From Utricularia gibba (taxonomy: Eukaryota > Streptophyta > Magnoliopsida > Lamiales > Lentibulariaceae), in NCBI GenBank assembly GCA_002189035.1, contig CM007990.1, forward strand, positions 992,001-1,056,000: 64,000 nucleotides of DNA. Reading direction: 5' to 3'. The translations under genes and the position numbers were made by a program. The notes under the pieces are model-generated. The model ran no database searches. It was not told the DNA's origin and saw only the letters and a list, made by a program, of their open reading frames with translations. Positions 47,421 to 59,459 of this stretch are shown here, in pieces. How positions within the stretch are numbered: position 1 is the first letter of the stretch; each line of letters starts with the position of its first letter.

Positions 47421-48060
47421 TGTTCCAGACCTTGTCAGAATCACTTCACCTTCGACCGGGACGCCAAATCTTCATCCGACGCTAGCTAATTCAACGAAAC
47501 AGCGAATTCCGAAACTCCAGTCAACGTCTCCAATCCTCGCCACACGCTCAATCGAACAGCGAAGGCGCCTGCTCCGAACTGCGAGAAATCGAATTCAAAT
47601 CAGCGGAAACAGCTCCTAATCAGTAACGTACTCGAATTTGTCGGCGGTTTAAACTGCAAGCGCACACCAGAAAGCTAACGGGATTAAAATTCTGTCTCTT
47701 CTTCTCCGTCTCTCTCCATCTTCCGCCGAAACAGGAGAAACTCAAACCCCCCAGGCCCAGCAGCGTATTTATTAATATTATTGACTAGTCCGAGATTAAC
47801 ATAGCTAACCTTCTTCCCACAGTTCAGGTTTGGACTTCCGATTTTACTCCATTCGGGTAATCCTATTGTGCTTTGTCGCCATCCTCATCAATCATTTCGT
47901 TTTCCCTTCTTTTTTCCCTGTTTTGTCTTCATTGATCGCCAGTGGAAGGGTAGAAAAGTTGGTCATCTGATAAGCTTTTGCAAGCATCTGGTGCCTAACG
48001 ACGAGCCACCCCCAAGGTTCCTGCTTTTTGGATCCGATTCCGGTCAAGATTTTAGCTTTA
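47421..48060. other. Divergent region of PX nexin gene (-) and FTHFS (+)
   Basis: 640 bp between start codons. It holds the nexin leader (about 47421-47700) and the FTHFS promoter and leader; a GGCCCA element lies near 47754. The FTHFS leader may itself be spliced, but I cannot fix the borders. Confidence 0.4.
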
Positions 48061-50447
48061 ATGGGAAGAGCAATAAGGAAGCTAGAGGTCGTATCTCCGG
48101 TTCCCGCTGACATCGACATAGCCAATTCTGTGGAGCCACTCCACATTTCCCAGATTGCCCAAGAGCTCAATCTCAGCCCTCAGTATTATGATCTTTATGG
48201 GAAGTACAAAGCTAAGGCATGTCCCGCCTTCTTATTCTCTTCTCCTCCTTGTGTAATCATACCTGCCCGTAACCTTCTTCGGCATATTCGGGTGTTTAAT
48301 GGGATTACCTTATCCTGTCCCTTTGATATGTGGATACCAATGAGGGTTTTTTTTCGTAGGTTTTGCTATCGGTGCTTGATCAACTTCAAGATGCTGAAAA
48401 TGGATACTATGTGGTGGTTGGAGGGATAACTCCTACACCTCTTGGAGAGGGCAAGTCTACCACTACAGTGGGCTTGTGCCAAGCTTTGGGGCTTTCCTCG
48501 ACCAAAAGGTATCACTTCACTAAAATGGCTTGTCTTGATCTCTATCATTGTATCACATTTTCAGATGCGCCATGGTTTCCTTACAATTTGGTTGTTTCTG
48601 ACCTCCGTCTGTTCTATTATGATGGTGCCCATTGGCTCTGCTAGGTGGTTACTTGTCTTCGTCAGCCATCTCAAGGACCAACATTTGGAATTAAAGGGGT
48701 GCAGCAGGGGGAGGCTATAGCCAGGTTATTCCAATGGACGAGTTCAATCTGCACTTGACAGGGGATATCCATGCTATTACTGCTGCAAACAATCTCCTGG
48801 CTGCAGCCATTGATACCAGGATTTTTCATGAATCAACACAATCTGACAAGGCTCTTTTGAACAGACTGTGCCCTGCAAACAAAGAAGGTAAAAAGACCTT
48901 TAGTGAAATAATGTTTAGACGTTTGAGAAAACTTGGAATCTCAAAGTCTAGTCCTGAAGATCTTACACCTGAGGAGGCAAAGAATTTTGCTAGGCTTGAC
49001 ATCGACCCTGATTCTATCACATGGAGGCGTGTGATGGATGTCAATGATCGTTTCTTGAGGAAAATTACTATTGGAAACGGCCCTGAAGAGAAGGGTATGG
49101 TAAGAGAAACAGGTTTTGACATATCGGTTGCTAGTGAGATAATGGCAGTCCTAGCATTGACAACTTCCCTAGCAGACATGCGAGATAGGCTTGGCAAGAT
49201 GGTCATTGGAAACAGCAAGTCTGGTGATCCTATTACTGCTGATGACCTTGGAGTTGGAGGTGCCTTAACTGTTCTAATGAAGGAGGCTATCAACCCCACA
49301 CTGATGCAGACTCTGGAAGGGACCCCTGTCCTCGTCCATGCTGGCCCTTTTGCAAATATAGCTCATGGTAACTCATCTGTAGTTGCTGATAAGATTGCCT
49401 TGAAGCTTGTTGGGCGTGGAGGATTTGTGGTCACTGAAGCCGGGTTTGGTGCCGATATCGGCACCGAGAAGTTCATGAACATCAAGTGTCGATACAGCGG
49501 TCTTACTCCGCAATGTGCTGTAATTGTGGCAACCATCAGAGCACTCAAGATGCACGGTGGGGGCCTGAGGTTGTTGCCGGGAAACCTCTTCACCGTGCTT
49601 ATGTGACTGAGAATGTATCCCTTGTTGAAGCGGGCTGCACTAATCTGGAGAGGCACATAGCAAATACCAAGGCTTATGGCGTCAATGTTGTAGTGGCGGT
49701 TAACAAGTTCTCCACTGATTCTGAAGCAGAGTTAAATGCAGTCAGATCTGCAGCATTGTCTGCTGGTGCTTTTGATGCCATAATTTGTAATCACCATGCC
49801 CTTGGTGGGAGAGGAGCGGTTAATACCTTACTCAGCAATAAACTTCTAACTGATACATTATTTCATCTGCTCTGATGAATTTGTTTATGGATGCGCAGGT
49901 CGACCTGGGAATCACAGTTCAGAAGGCCTGCGAGAATGCTCATCAGCCATTGAGATTCTTGTACCCTCTGGATATGTCTATCAAGGAGAAAATAGGAGCC
50001 ATAGCCAAGTCATATGGCGCCTCTGGGGTTGAGTACTCAGAGCAGGTGCTGATGCTTTTCTTGTTTCAATACATAATACCATCAGACTGCACATACCTGG
50101 AGTTTTGAACTCATGCTTTCTTGAAACTTGCTTTCCTTACCATTTTGGTGGCTCTGTGTGCATGTTCACAGGCTGAGAAACAAATCGAAATGTACACAAA
50201 ACAAGGTTTCTCCGGCCTGCCAATCTGCATGGCCAAGACACAGTACTCATTCTCCCACAACCCAGCAGAGAAGGGAGCTCCCAGCGGCTTCATACTTCCA
50301 ATCCGAGATGTGAGGGCAAGCATTGGCGCTGGATTTGTGTATCCTCTAGTCGGGGCAATGAGCACAATGCCTGGTCTACCAACAAGGCCTTGCTTCTATG
50401 ACATAGATGTTGACACTACTACTGGACGGGTGATTGGCCTTTCTTGA
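48061..50447 (+). CDS. FTHFS: 10-formyltetrahydrofolate synthetase (three one-base losses)
   Basis: Five exons: 48061-48216, 48360-48508, 48645-49818, 49899-50045 and 50172-50447. With three bases restored the product is 634 residues, the length I recall for the Arabidopsis enzyme. It catalyses ATP-dependent ligation of formate to tetrahydrofolate in one-carbon metabolism. Seen: [18 protein letters not shown], the ATP-binding loop [71 protein letters not shown] and the end [20 protein letters not shown]. Losses are at G-runs 48488-48491, 48696-48699 and 49559-49563; exons 2 and 3 then become 150 and 1176 nt, both in phase. Intron 1 starts with GC (AAG/GCATGT), a GC-AG intron. The gene is otherwise complete, so I treat it as functional. 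Confidence 0.93.
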
Positions 50448-50753
50448 ACCCACGTAACGTTGAATAAGTTCTAGTGACGAAGATTTTCATTTGAACCTGT
50501 ATGAGCAGAGGAATTTGCAGAACGGCTCTTATGCTTGTTCATAGACTTCTCAGAAATTCTAAAGCACCAACTCTCTGAAAATTGGATTAACCCGAGTTAG
50601 ATTACATTACGAACTTACCCTCAGGGCAGGAAATCAATTCTGCACATTATAGAGCCGCAAAGAAACAACAAGCACTTTACTCAAACTGATCCAACAAAAT
50701 GCATCCATCTTGATGTAGTTTCGAGTTTCTGCCAGCAGGATACAAAAAAAATT
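50448..50753. other. Convergent 3' flanks of FTHFS and MFAP1
   Basis: Just over 300 bp between the two stop codons; presumed 3' untranslated regions of both genes, which may overlap. Confidence 0.45.
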
Positions 50754-52179
50754 TCAGCGTTTCTCCCAATCTTTAAGTTTCTTGCTACCTTTGGGTTTTT
50801 CAATGGGTAAATTCATTCCAGCCATCTTTTGATTATATTTAGCTCTAAGTGGATCGTTGAAAGTCCACCTGCACCACCAAAATAACAACACAGATAAAGC
50901 AAGTGGCATCTAGGGTATCACTCAATGGAAGAGCATTGCAAAATGAGAGGCTCAAGTGCTCCAGAAACTAATACACTATGATTAATTTGACTTACGGATT
51001 GTTCCAGTCAGTTGTGTCTTCATTGACAAGATGAGTCCATTTGGTTCTTCCACTGCGGCCAAAGTGCTTAACCTGCATGACTTTAGGCAATATGCTTTTA
51101 TCCATCTTATCCTCCCCAGTTGGAGCAGAGAAATCACGAGTGTAAATGTTATCAGCCCCTGCAGTCCCAGTATGACCATCTGGATTTGTCTGGAAGAAGG
51201 CTCCCTTGTGATAATATTTTTGCATGAACCTCCATTTCGATTTGGACTGTGGGGCTGGTTTTGGATTCCTTCTTTCCCACTCTCTACGCTCCTCCTCTGT
51301 CATGTTCCGAACTTTCTCAATTTCCTCCCTTTCCTTCAGCATTGCATCCCTATCCTCTCTATCCCTTTTGATTCTCGAAATTTCTCTCACTTTCCATGCC
51401 TCGTATTCCTCTGCCTCATTGATATCATCATCTGTGTCAACATCAGCAATATTAGCTTCCATCTCAATGTTTTTCTGTATTTCCTGATCCTCCTTTATCT
51501 TCTCAACAACAATCTCCTTCGTTTCCTTCTTACGCTCTTCCAACCTTCTCCTGACTGCTTCCTCTAATGCTCTTTCCTCGGCTTCCAGCCTTTCACGTTC
51601 TGCAATAGTATCCCTTTGTAGTTTAGGAACAAACACTGGCTTAATCATTGCAATACCCACAGTTTCCTCCTCTAAATCAGTTTCATATTCCGACTCCTCC
51701 TCTTCCTCCTCCTCAGCTTCTTCCTCCTCTTCCTCCGGCATAAGGGCTGCTTCTTCTTGCTGCCTTAACAAAAGCTTCTCCCTGATCTTCCTCCTCCTCT
51801 CATCCAATGCATCCTCATCTTCTTCCTCCATATCCAAACCTTCCATTCTCCGGCTTTCCTCCTCGGCAGTGGAAACGATCTCCGCCTGCCGTATTCGCCT
51901 GTGATCCTCCCTAACTTCATCACGGTTATCAATCCTACTTTCAGCTAGACGACGCAACCGAGGATCATCCTTACCCAAAACATCAGAACGACGATCATCC
52001 TTGCTCGGAAAAGCTGCGTCGGCCCTGGCTGTCCGAAAATCCCCATCTTCATCATTGTCGTCAGCCCACTCCGGTGCCTTCCCCGGCCAATACCTCTTCA
52101 CCTTCGTCTGTCCAATTTTGCCTCTGAGTTTCTCCCTTACCGCAATCACGGTATCGCTAACACCAGCTATGACCGACAT
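50754..52179 (-). CDS. MFAP1: MFAP1 homolog, spliceosomal protein
   Basis: Two exons: 50996-52179 and 50754-50868; phase agrees, 432 residues. The N-terminal half is charged ([48 protein letters not shown]), with a run of Glu and a long coiled coil ([20 protein letters not shown]). The C-terminal MFAP1 domain reads [53 protein letters not shown] and [20 protein letters not shown]; the last exon gives [19 protein letters not shown]. Despite the old name (microfibril-associated protein), MFAP1 and yeast Spp381 are components of the tri-snRNP/B complex of the spliceosome. No frame error is seen although the gene is long. It converges with FTHFS. Confidence 0.95.
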
Positions 52180-53251
52180 CACAACAACTTCTCACGAACA
52201 ACCCTAATTCCAAAATCAAATTCTCAACCTCACACCAGAATTCCCGGGCGAAAGGGAATACACAGACGCTATAAAGACACTTGAGACAACTTCAACCCCT
52301 CCATAAGGACCATTACCGTTGCAGGGGACGCAGCTACAAGCAAAGCTCAGCCAAGGGCGCCAGGAAGAGAACAGAGAAACTGAAGCCAAGTGGTGGATCG
52401 CAACCTGGGCCTGAGACCATTGGGCTGGTCGACATACTTCTGTAAAGTATATTCAGCAACCCAATAAACATTAGACCGGCCCAAAATATAAAATGCAGGC
52501 TGCCCGTCCGGTTCGCGATCATCGGTTCACCATGAAGACGAGTAGTTTGTATATCTAAATTTATCGAATTAAAATTTGTTCATAAATATATATATCCAAT
52601 ACTTGTCTATTGAAAACATTTATTTTTATTATTAATATTTTTATTTTTTTAGTAAACATTCATATAAAATGTTCGGGCCCTCCGACCCCTTTGAAAATTA
52701 AACGTTCTAGTTGAAGTTTGCTCCATTATCGTGATACTAAATTAATGATCCATATATTATACATTTAGAATACTCAATTTTTATAATATTATATTATAAT
52801 ATTTTCAGGGTTTTATATTATAATATTTTGATGGTAACAAATGTTTGTTCGAAGACAATACATTTAATGAGATGCCAGAAGTGGAAGGGATTCGGTAAAA
52901 TTAAATTGGTTAGGTCGCATTTACAACGCATCTTGGCCCATCGCCCGGACATGCAATTTAGGTTTTTATATGGGGTCTCTTTGTAATTTAAGTTTTGTAT
53001 GAGGTGGGGTTGCAATATGAAACGGGTTCGCTTTGGAATTCGGTAAAGGTAGGGGGCTTTTAGAGGTGGAAAATAGAAATGTTACTGTGGGTAAATGGGA
53101 ATTTGGGGAACTAGAGGGGTGAATGTGAAATAGAGTTATTGACAGAAATGCATGTTTTAGCAACAAAGAGAGGCAGAGGCCCTGGGAGTCGCCATTGACA
53201 GTTGATCTCTGCGACTCGTGCTGCCTTCGGGATATCTGAGCCCCACGCGCT
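52180..53251. other. MFAP1 upstream region and promoter of the MBOAT gene
   Basis: Near 52420-52500 several site II-like motifs (TGGGCT, GGCCCA) mark the MFAP1 promoter. Bases 52550-52860 are AT-rich. The part before 53252 is likely the MBOAT gene leader. Confidence 0.45.
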
Positions 53252-56111
53252 ATGGAGTTGCCGGAGATTTCAACCATGGCTTCGGCAATCGGAGTATCCG
53301 TTCCTGTTTTACGGTTCTTGCTTTGCTTCGTGGCGACTATTCCTGTCAGCTTTTTCCATCGGTTCGTTCCCGGGGGACCGACGGCCCGCCACCTCTATGC
53401 GGCCGTCACTGGAGCTGTTCTTTCCTATCTTTCTTTTGGGTTTTCTTCGAATTTGCATTTTATTGTGCCGATGCTTCTTGGGTACGCGGCCATGCTTTTT
53501 AATCGGAAGCATTGTGGGATTATTACTTTCTTTTTGGCATTTGGATATCTCATTGGATGGTAAGTTTTTTTTTTTTTTTTTGAATATCTGCTCGTGGCTA
53601 GACTCTAGCTTCTAGTTTGTTGGTTCTCTGATTCACCTGATTAGGTAATAGCATTTTTTTATTTGTTAATGACGTAGTTTTTTAAGGCTACTCAGAAAGG
53701 CTGGACGGCGAATTGAATGGACGGTCATTATGTTGTATATTAAAAAAAAAGTAGTTCCTTTTTACTTCAAACAGTAATTTTACATTTTCTTGGACTTCCC
53801 ATTTACAACAGTTCAAGAATTCGTTGAAGGATTGTGCTCAGCGCTAAAGTTACGCTTTTTGTTAATTCCTGAAATCATGTGGTTTCAGCCTGCTTAAAAT
53901 CGTACTCTTTCTGCGCGTAGTTCGATGTTCTTGTTCTGGATTCCTCAAAAGGCTTGTTTTTTTGTGAAAATGCCTGTTTTAGATCATGTTGTTTGTTGAT
54001 TGTAAGCATGGAAAAGTGTTTAGGAATGATACCTTTTGTCCTGGATTTTGGTTAACTTGTTTAGTTGGAGATTGGATTGGGTTATTTATTACTAGAGCCG
54101 ATTTTTATGCGCATGCAGCCATGTGTATTACATGAGTGGGGATGCGTGGAAGGAAGGAGGCATAGATGCGACGGGTATGCATATTTACTTCTGTTATTCG
54201 TCTCTGTCAGTGTTAAATGTTCCCTTTTTATCTTTGCGACGTGGATATTTAATGGTGGTTTCTGAATATATGTCTTTGTTCAAATGATTCAGCGATGCCA
54301 TTTCTATTTCATCTGTTATTCATGTTTTATTACCCGATGTTTAGGAGCACTAATGGTTGTAACGCTGAAAATCATATCCTGTGCTATTAATTACAATGAT
54401 GGGTTGCTGAAGGAGGAAGATCTGAGTGGTGCACAGAAGAAAAACCGGCTTCTCAAATTACCTTCTCTCTTTGAGTATGTGGGCTATTGTATGTGTTGTG
54501 GGACTCATTTTGCTGGTCCAGTATATGAGATCAAGGCTTATCTGGATTGGATTGAAAGGAAAGGGGTACTCTTTCTTACTTCTGCTTGATAGTTTCTACG
54601 TTCTTTTGAACAAAAAATTTACTGATTTAAACTCTAATACTACTTAATGTAGATCTGGCAATCAAGGGGAAAGGGATTGTCACCCTCTCCTTACTGGCAA
54701 ACACTCAGGGCTCTTCTGCAGGGAGTCCTTTCCATGGGGTTGTATCTTTACCTTATACCAAACTATCCTCTCTCCCGATTCACAGATCATGAGTACCAAG
54801 AATACAGTTTTGGGAAACGGTTATTTTACCAATATATGTCGTGCTTCTCCGCTCGTTGGAAGTACTATTTTATTTGGTCCTTGGCAGAAGCTTCGATAAT
54901 TATCTCTGGCTTGGGATTCAGTGGATGGTCAGATGGTAATCCACCGAAACCCCTATGGGACTCTGCTAAAAATATTGATATATTGGGTGTTGAGCTGGCC
55001 AGGAGTTCTGTGCAGCTTCCAGTTGTGTGGAATATTCAAGTCAGCACCTGGCTTAGACACTGTAAGTTTACTGAATTTGTATGTGTCGAGCGTGTGTTTC
55101 TAAGCATGAATTCTACTGAATTCCACATCAATTCCTTGATATGATTCATAGACTATATGATTGCTTGATAGATACAGTGATAGAAATTCTTGTTTGACAT
55201 GACATTTGGGATATGTCTTATAGACATGACTCTATACCCGAGTTACTTTGGAATGCTGCATTCCCCTAATATGTTTATGTTTGTAGTTTCATTGTAATGT
55301 CATTTTGCTAGGTCAATTTGCTACAATCTATCTTTCAATTGTGAGATTCGTCATCATCAGATTGTTTTCTTTGATACAGATGTATATGAGAGGCTGGTTA
55401 AGAAAGGCCAGAAACCAGGATTTTTTCAGTTATTGGGCACTCAAATTGTGAGTGCAGTTTGGCATGTAAGTTGACGCACTATCCTTTTCCTTTCAAGTGA
55501 ATTGCGGGTTCCCAGCCCCTTTTATTGCAGAGTGACAAATAAACAGCCAAGTGCTAAACAAATTGTGGATGTGCACTTCGTCTACTTAATCATTCAACTT
55601 GATGGCTTTTACAGGGACTGTACCCTGGGTACCTCATATTCTTTTTTCAGTCTGCTATAATGATTGCGGGATCGAGAGGTAACATGAGTGAACAAAACTG
55701 AGTGTCGCTTTAGATGATGGTTAATAGAGGTTTTTCATCAGTTCATTCTTTTCTCTACGAGCAGTACTCTACAGATGGCAGCAAGCATCCCAAGGTACAT
55801 TGACAAAGCAGTTCTTCACTTTGGTCAACTTCGCTTACACGCTTCTGGTTCTCAACTACTCGGCCGTTGGATTCTTGGTCAGTCATTTTCCTCTTTTTCT
55901 CATATTCGTTATAAACTTCTTCACCATGGCATCCCATAAGCAATTAACAACTTCCTACGGTGCACAGGTTTTGAGCCTCCATGAAACCTTGGCTGCTTAT
56001 GGGAGTGTGTATTACATCGGCACCATTATCCCAGTCAGTTTGATCCTGCTAGGAAACATCATCAAGCCAGCAAGGAAGCCCAGATCATCGAAAGCTCAAA
56101 AGGATGAGTGA
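53252..56111 (+). CDS. LPCAT1: Lysophospholipid acyltransferase (MBOAT; LPLAT/LPCAT type)
   Basis: Eight exons: 53252-53559, 54119-54174, 54345-54565, 54653-55061, 55380-55465, 55615-55678, 55765-55877 and 55968-56111; phases agree, 466 residues. It is a polytopic ER protein: FLLCFVATIPVSFFHRFV, YYMSGDAWKEGGIDATGALM, ISCAINYNDGLL, YCMCCGTHFAGPVYE, FSGWSDGNPPKPLWDSAKN, VWNIQVSTWLRHYVYERL. The MBOAT catalytic His lies in SAVWHGLYPGYLIFF (about residue 360) and the tail ends RKPRSSKAQKDE. Plant LPLAT1/2 re-acylate lysophosphatidylcholine and related lysolipids with acyl-CoA (Lands cycle), which in seeds exchanges fatty acids on phosphatidylcholine. Which paralog this is cannot be resolved here. 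No frame error seen; intron 1 (559 nt) has a T-run at its start. Confidence 0.93.
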
Positions 56112-56790
56112 GTCTGAAGTTGCAACTCTGGGGATTTTCTTCTTTGATTTATGAGCTTGGGAGATTGGTGATCTTGTAGAACTCGAACTAGCTCCCTGCA
56201 TTTGAGTTTGGTTTGTAGTTGGGGTAATGTATGGTACCATACGGCAAACATGGGTGCTGAGCGTTGCTTTCAGACTTTAATGCTACCTTTTTTGGATGAA
56301 AAATGGCGTCCTGCTCCCAGAAACCATGAATGAGTAATGACAGAATCTCTGTGAATCCCCGACAAAGAATTGATTTTTAAAAAGGGAGACAAACGACTAT
56401 AACTACCTGAAAGTTGACTTTTCCTATAAGCAACAGAGACCGCCATATTTCCCTTCTAGTGCCTCCGGTCGAACGGAAAAGCGAGAGACTGTACACCTAA
56501 TCCCTCCCATTTCGGAACTGTTGGTAATACAGTAGGGAGTGAGTGAAGATGACTTCAACGGAAACCCAGAATCTCCTTCAGACATGCACACCGTTTAAAA
56601 CGTCTTTCTTTTTGAATTCGCAAGGAAAGTATCGAAAAAGTGGGGGACATGGAGCGCCTTTAGGTGCTTAAGTCTCTTACTTTTCTTTCGGGAGTTCGTT
56701 CGGTGATATTTTGTTACAGTTTCAGCCTTTTCTTCGTCGTCTCATTTGTTTCATTTCTCCCTCTCCGGTTGCGCTTGATCGGAGACGGAG
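56112..56790. other. Spacer between MBOAT and UTR2 genes
   Basis: 3' untranslated region of the MBOAT gene, then the UTR2 promoter and leader. No other feature recognised. Confidence 0.4.
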
Positions 56791-58435
56791 ATGAAGAGGG
56801 AAGATCAATCCAGGTCTCTCTTGGGGATATCTCTCACTGGCAGACCCATTTGGCAACAGTTCTTGATCTGTTCTTGTGGGTTCTTCTTCGGTTATCTAGT
56901 TAACGGCATTTGTGAGGTATTTACACACTATCTGCCATGGAGCTTCACATGGGCGTTTTCACTTTCAGATTGATGCATTCATTTCTTGTGTTGTATGGAC
57001 TGTTTTCATTTGGGAGCATTAATTTCTTGACAATTTCAAATCTTTTACGAGCCCCATCTTTGTTTCTCAATGATTCGTGGACGATTTCAAATCATCTCCA
57101 TGAGCTTGTTTTAAACTGAACGAAGAAGCTGATATATTGCCATTTCCAATGTGCATGATGCAGGAGTATGTATATAATCGCCTAAATTTCAGGTATCCTG
57201 ATTTTCTCCTCCTAGTTCAGTAACGGGTTTCTCGTTTGTGAGAAGAGTTGATTTCCTATGCAGCTATGGCTGGTACTTTACCTTCGTTCAAGGCTTTGTA
57301 TATCTGGGTCTGATTCACCTGCAAGGCTTCACGACGAAGCAGATGATGAATCCCTGGAAAACTTACATCAAGCTCTCTGCTGTCCTCATGAGTTCCCATG
57401 GCCTTACCAAGGGCTCCTTGGCTTACCTTAACTATCCTGCACAGATCATGTTCAAATCCACCAAGGTTTCATCTCTTCATATCCCTCCCAGACTTGTTGT
57501 CTGAAATGTCTGAAATAGTTAGCACATTTGCTTGCTATCACTGTAACTGTGCACAGCAATGCTTGCTCTGTATCCCGGCCATTTCGTTTCTGACTTGATT
57601 GAGCTGCAGGTTCTTCCAGTCATGGTAATGGGTGCATTTATCCCTGGTTTGAGGAGGAAGTATCCACTCCATGAGTACATCTCTGCAGTCCTTCTGGTCG
57701 TGGGGCTGATCCTCTTCACCTTAGCAGACGCCAGCACTTCTCCGAACTTCAATGTCATCGGAGTCATGATGATCTCCGGTGCCCTTATCATGGATTCCTT
57801 TCTGGGTAATCTGCAAGAGTCCATTTTTACAATGAACCCCGAAACCACACAGGTACACTGCTTTCAAACCTACTGCTTCTTCCTGAAACCAAACTTGCTG
57901 AACTCTGTTTCCATGATTTCCCATAGACGGAGATGCTGTTTTGCTCGACGCTGGTCGGTTTGCCGATGCTTGCACTTCCAATGGTCTTGACCGGAGAGCT
58001 ATTCAGAGCATGGAGATCCTGCTACGAGGTGCCGAACTTTCTTCCTCAAGAGACTGATCTGATCTAATGCTGTATGGTTTTGACTCTTTGTAGCATCCGT
58101 ACGTCTATGGGGTGCTCGTCTTCGAAGCGATGGCGACGTTTATCGGCCAAGTCTCCGTTTTGTCCCTCGTCGCTCTGTTCGGAGCAGCCACCACCGCCAT
58201 GGTAACAACAGCAAGAAAGGCGGTCACCCTGCTGCTCTCCTACATGATTTTCACGAAGCCCATGACGGAGCAGCACGCCTCAGGTCTACTCCTGATAGCC
58301 ATGGGAATCCTCCTCAAGCTTGTACTCGAGAGCACTCCAAATCCAGATTCCTCCGGTGGGCAGCGAAAGTTTCCGGCGCCGGAAAAGCACGGGGACAGGG
58401 ATGAAGAAGAAGAGGCAGTAACACCATTAGTATGA
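56791..58435 (+). CDS. UTR2: UDP-galactose/UDP-glucose transporter (UTR2 type)
   Basis: Six exons: 56791-56916, 57164-57192, 57264-57465, 57610-57852, 57927-58028 and 58094-58435; phases agree, 347 residues. It belongs to the nucleotide-sugar transporter (DMT) superfamily with about ten membrane segments: [136 protein letters not shown]. Plant UTR2 members exchange UDP-sugars across Golgi or ER membranes to feed glycosylation. The C-terminal tail is acidic ([13 protein letters not shown]). Exon 2 is only 29 nt. No frame error is seen. The substrate is inferred from the family and not visible in the sequence. Confidence 0.93.
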
Positions 58436-58833
58436 CGACCACTTTCTTGATGCCTCACAGGTCACCATTAGAGCTTCCATAACTGTCTCGTGTTAATGGA
58501 AGTGTGGAACTGTGTGTGACAGTGTGTGTACGGCCAGGTGCACATTTTAATTATTATTTAATTCATTTTTTTTTATAGATTTTTAATTCGAAAAAAATGT
58601 GATATTTAGGAAATATAAAATTTTCAATTATAAGATATTTATTATCAAATATTTGGTTTCTTTTTAAAAAATAATTTATTTTATTATAAGTATTTTTAAA
58701 AATTTCTGTTTTTTGTCACAAAATTCATGTTTAACAAAATAATTTCTGAAACATTTTTATATAAAAATAGGTTATTTCAAAGATAACGTTATACTATAAA
58801 TAGAACTAAACACGCACGCCAATTAGGATTCAA
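58436..58833. other. AT-rich spacer after UTR2
   Basis: 3' flank of UTR2, then AT-rich DNA without coding signal. Confidence 0.4.
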
Positions 58834-59459
58834 ATGTCACTAAAATTGGAAGACCCGCCAGTCCGATTTCGACAAATATCTCCTCCATCGGCGGTTCAGC
58901 AACCGGCTTCAGATTTCAGGCTGGATGAGGGCATCATCTCACGCCAGATGGTAACGGAGTGCCTGCCTAGTAGCCCATCTTTGAAAAGAAGTGAAGAGAG
59001 CGGCATAACAGCAGTACATGAAGTAAAATGTAAACTTTATGTAAAGGTAAATATCCTTGAGAGCACCCATCTGAGATGAGGGCGTTGAATTTGTGTGAGA
59101 AGTTTGGTTTCCTTACATTTTTTTGCTGCTATGTGCTTTTAACTGTTTGTATTGCATCATATTTCTCTGCTCAAGTGATCCAGCGGATAAAGATGCTTGG
59201 AAAAATAGAGGCATTGGTGATATAAGTGTCAAATTCAAGGAAGGATTGAATAAGTTCACCAAAGAGTGTAAACCTACCATTGTCACGCGCAATGCTGTAG
59301 GATTCATTTCTGTGTGATTGATTGCTGCAAGTTATTGTGTGTGTAATTTGCTAAACGTATTTCTGTGGATATATTTCACTTGCTGCATGTCGGAACACTT
59401 CTACTTAATGCATCACTGTATCCTGGCATCAAAACAACCTTGCAAAAGAATTCTTTAGC
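58834..59459 (+). pseudogene. Ran-binding-domain (NUP50-like) gene fragment
   Basis: Three pieces of a Ran-binding domain protein follow one another. 58834-59048 reads KLEDPPVRFRQISPPSA and later SGITAVHEVKCKLYVK. 59176-59300 reads SDPADKDAWKNRGIGDISVK and KPTIVTRNAVG. 59400-59450 reads LLNASLYPGIKTTLQKNS. These fit the RanBD core (KLYV, W..RG.G, LNA..YPGI). The borders do not splice cleanly: the middle piece has its only AG inside the codon for the expected Ser, and the third piece runs into stops with the domain unfinished. I see no FG-repeat N-terminus upstream. A truncated, probably dead duplicate is the best reading; a badly predicted live gene is possible. Confidence 0.65.
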
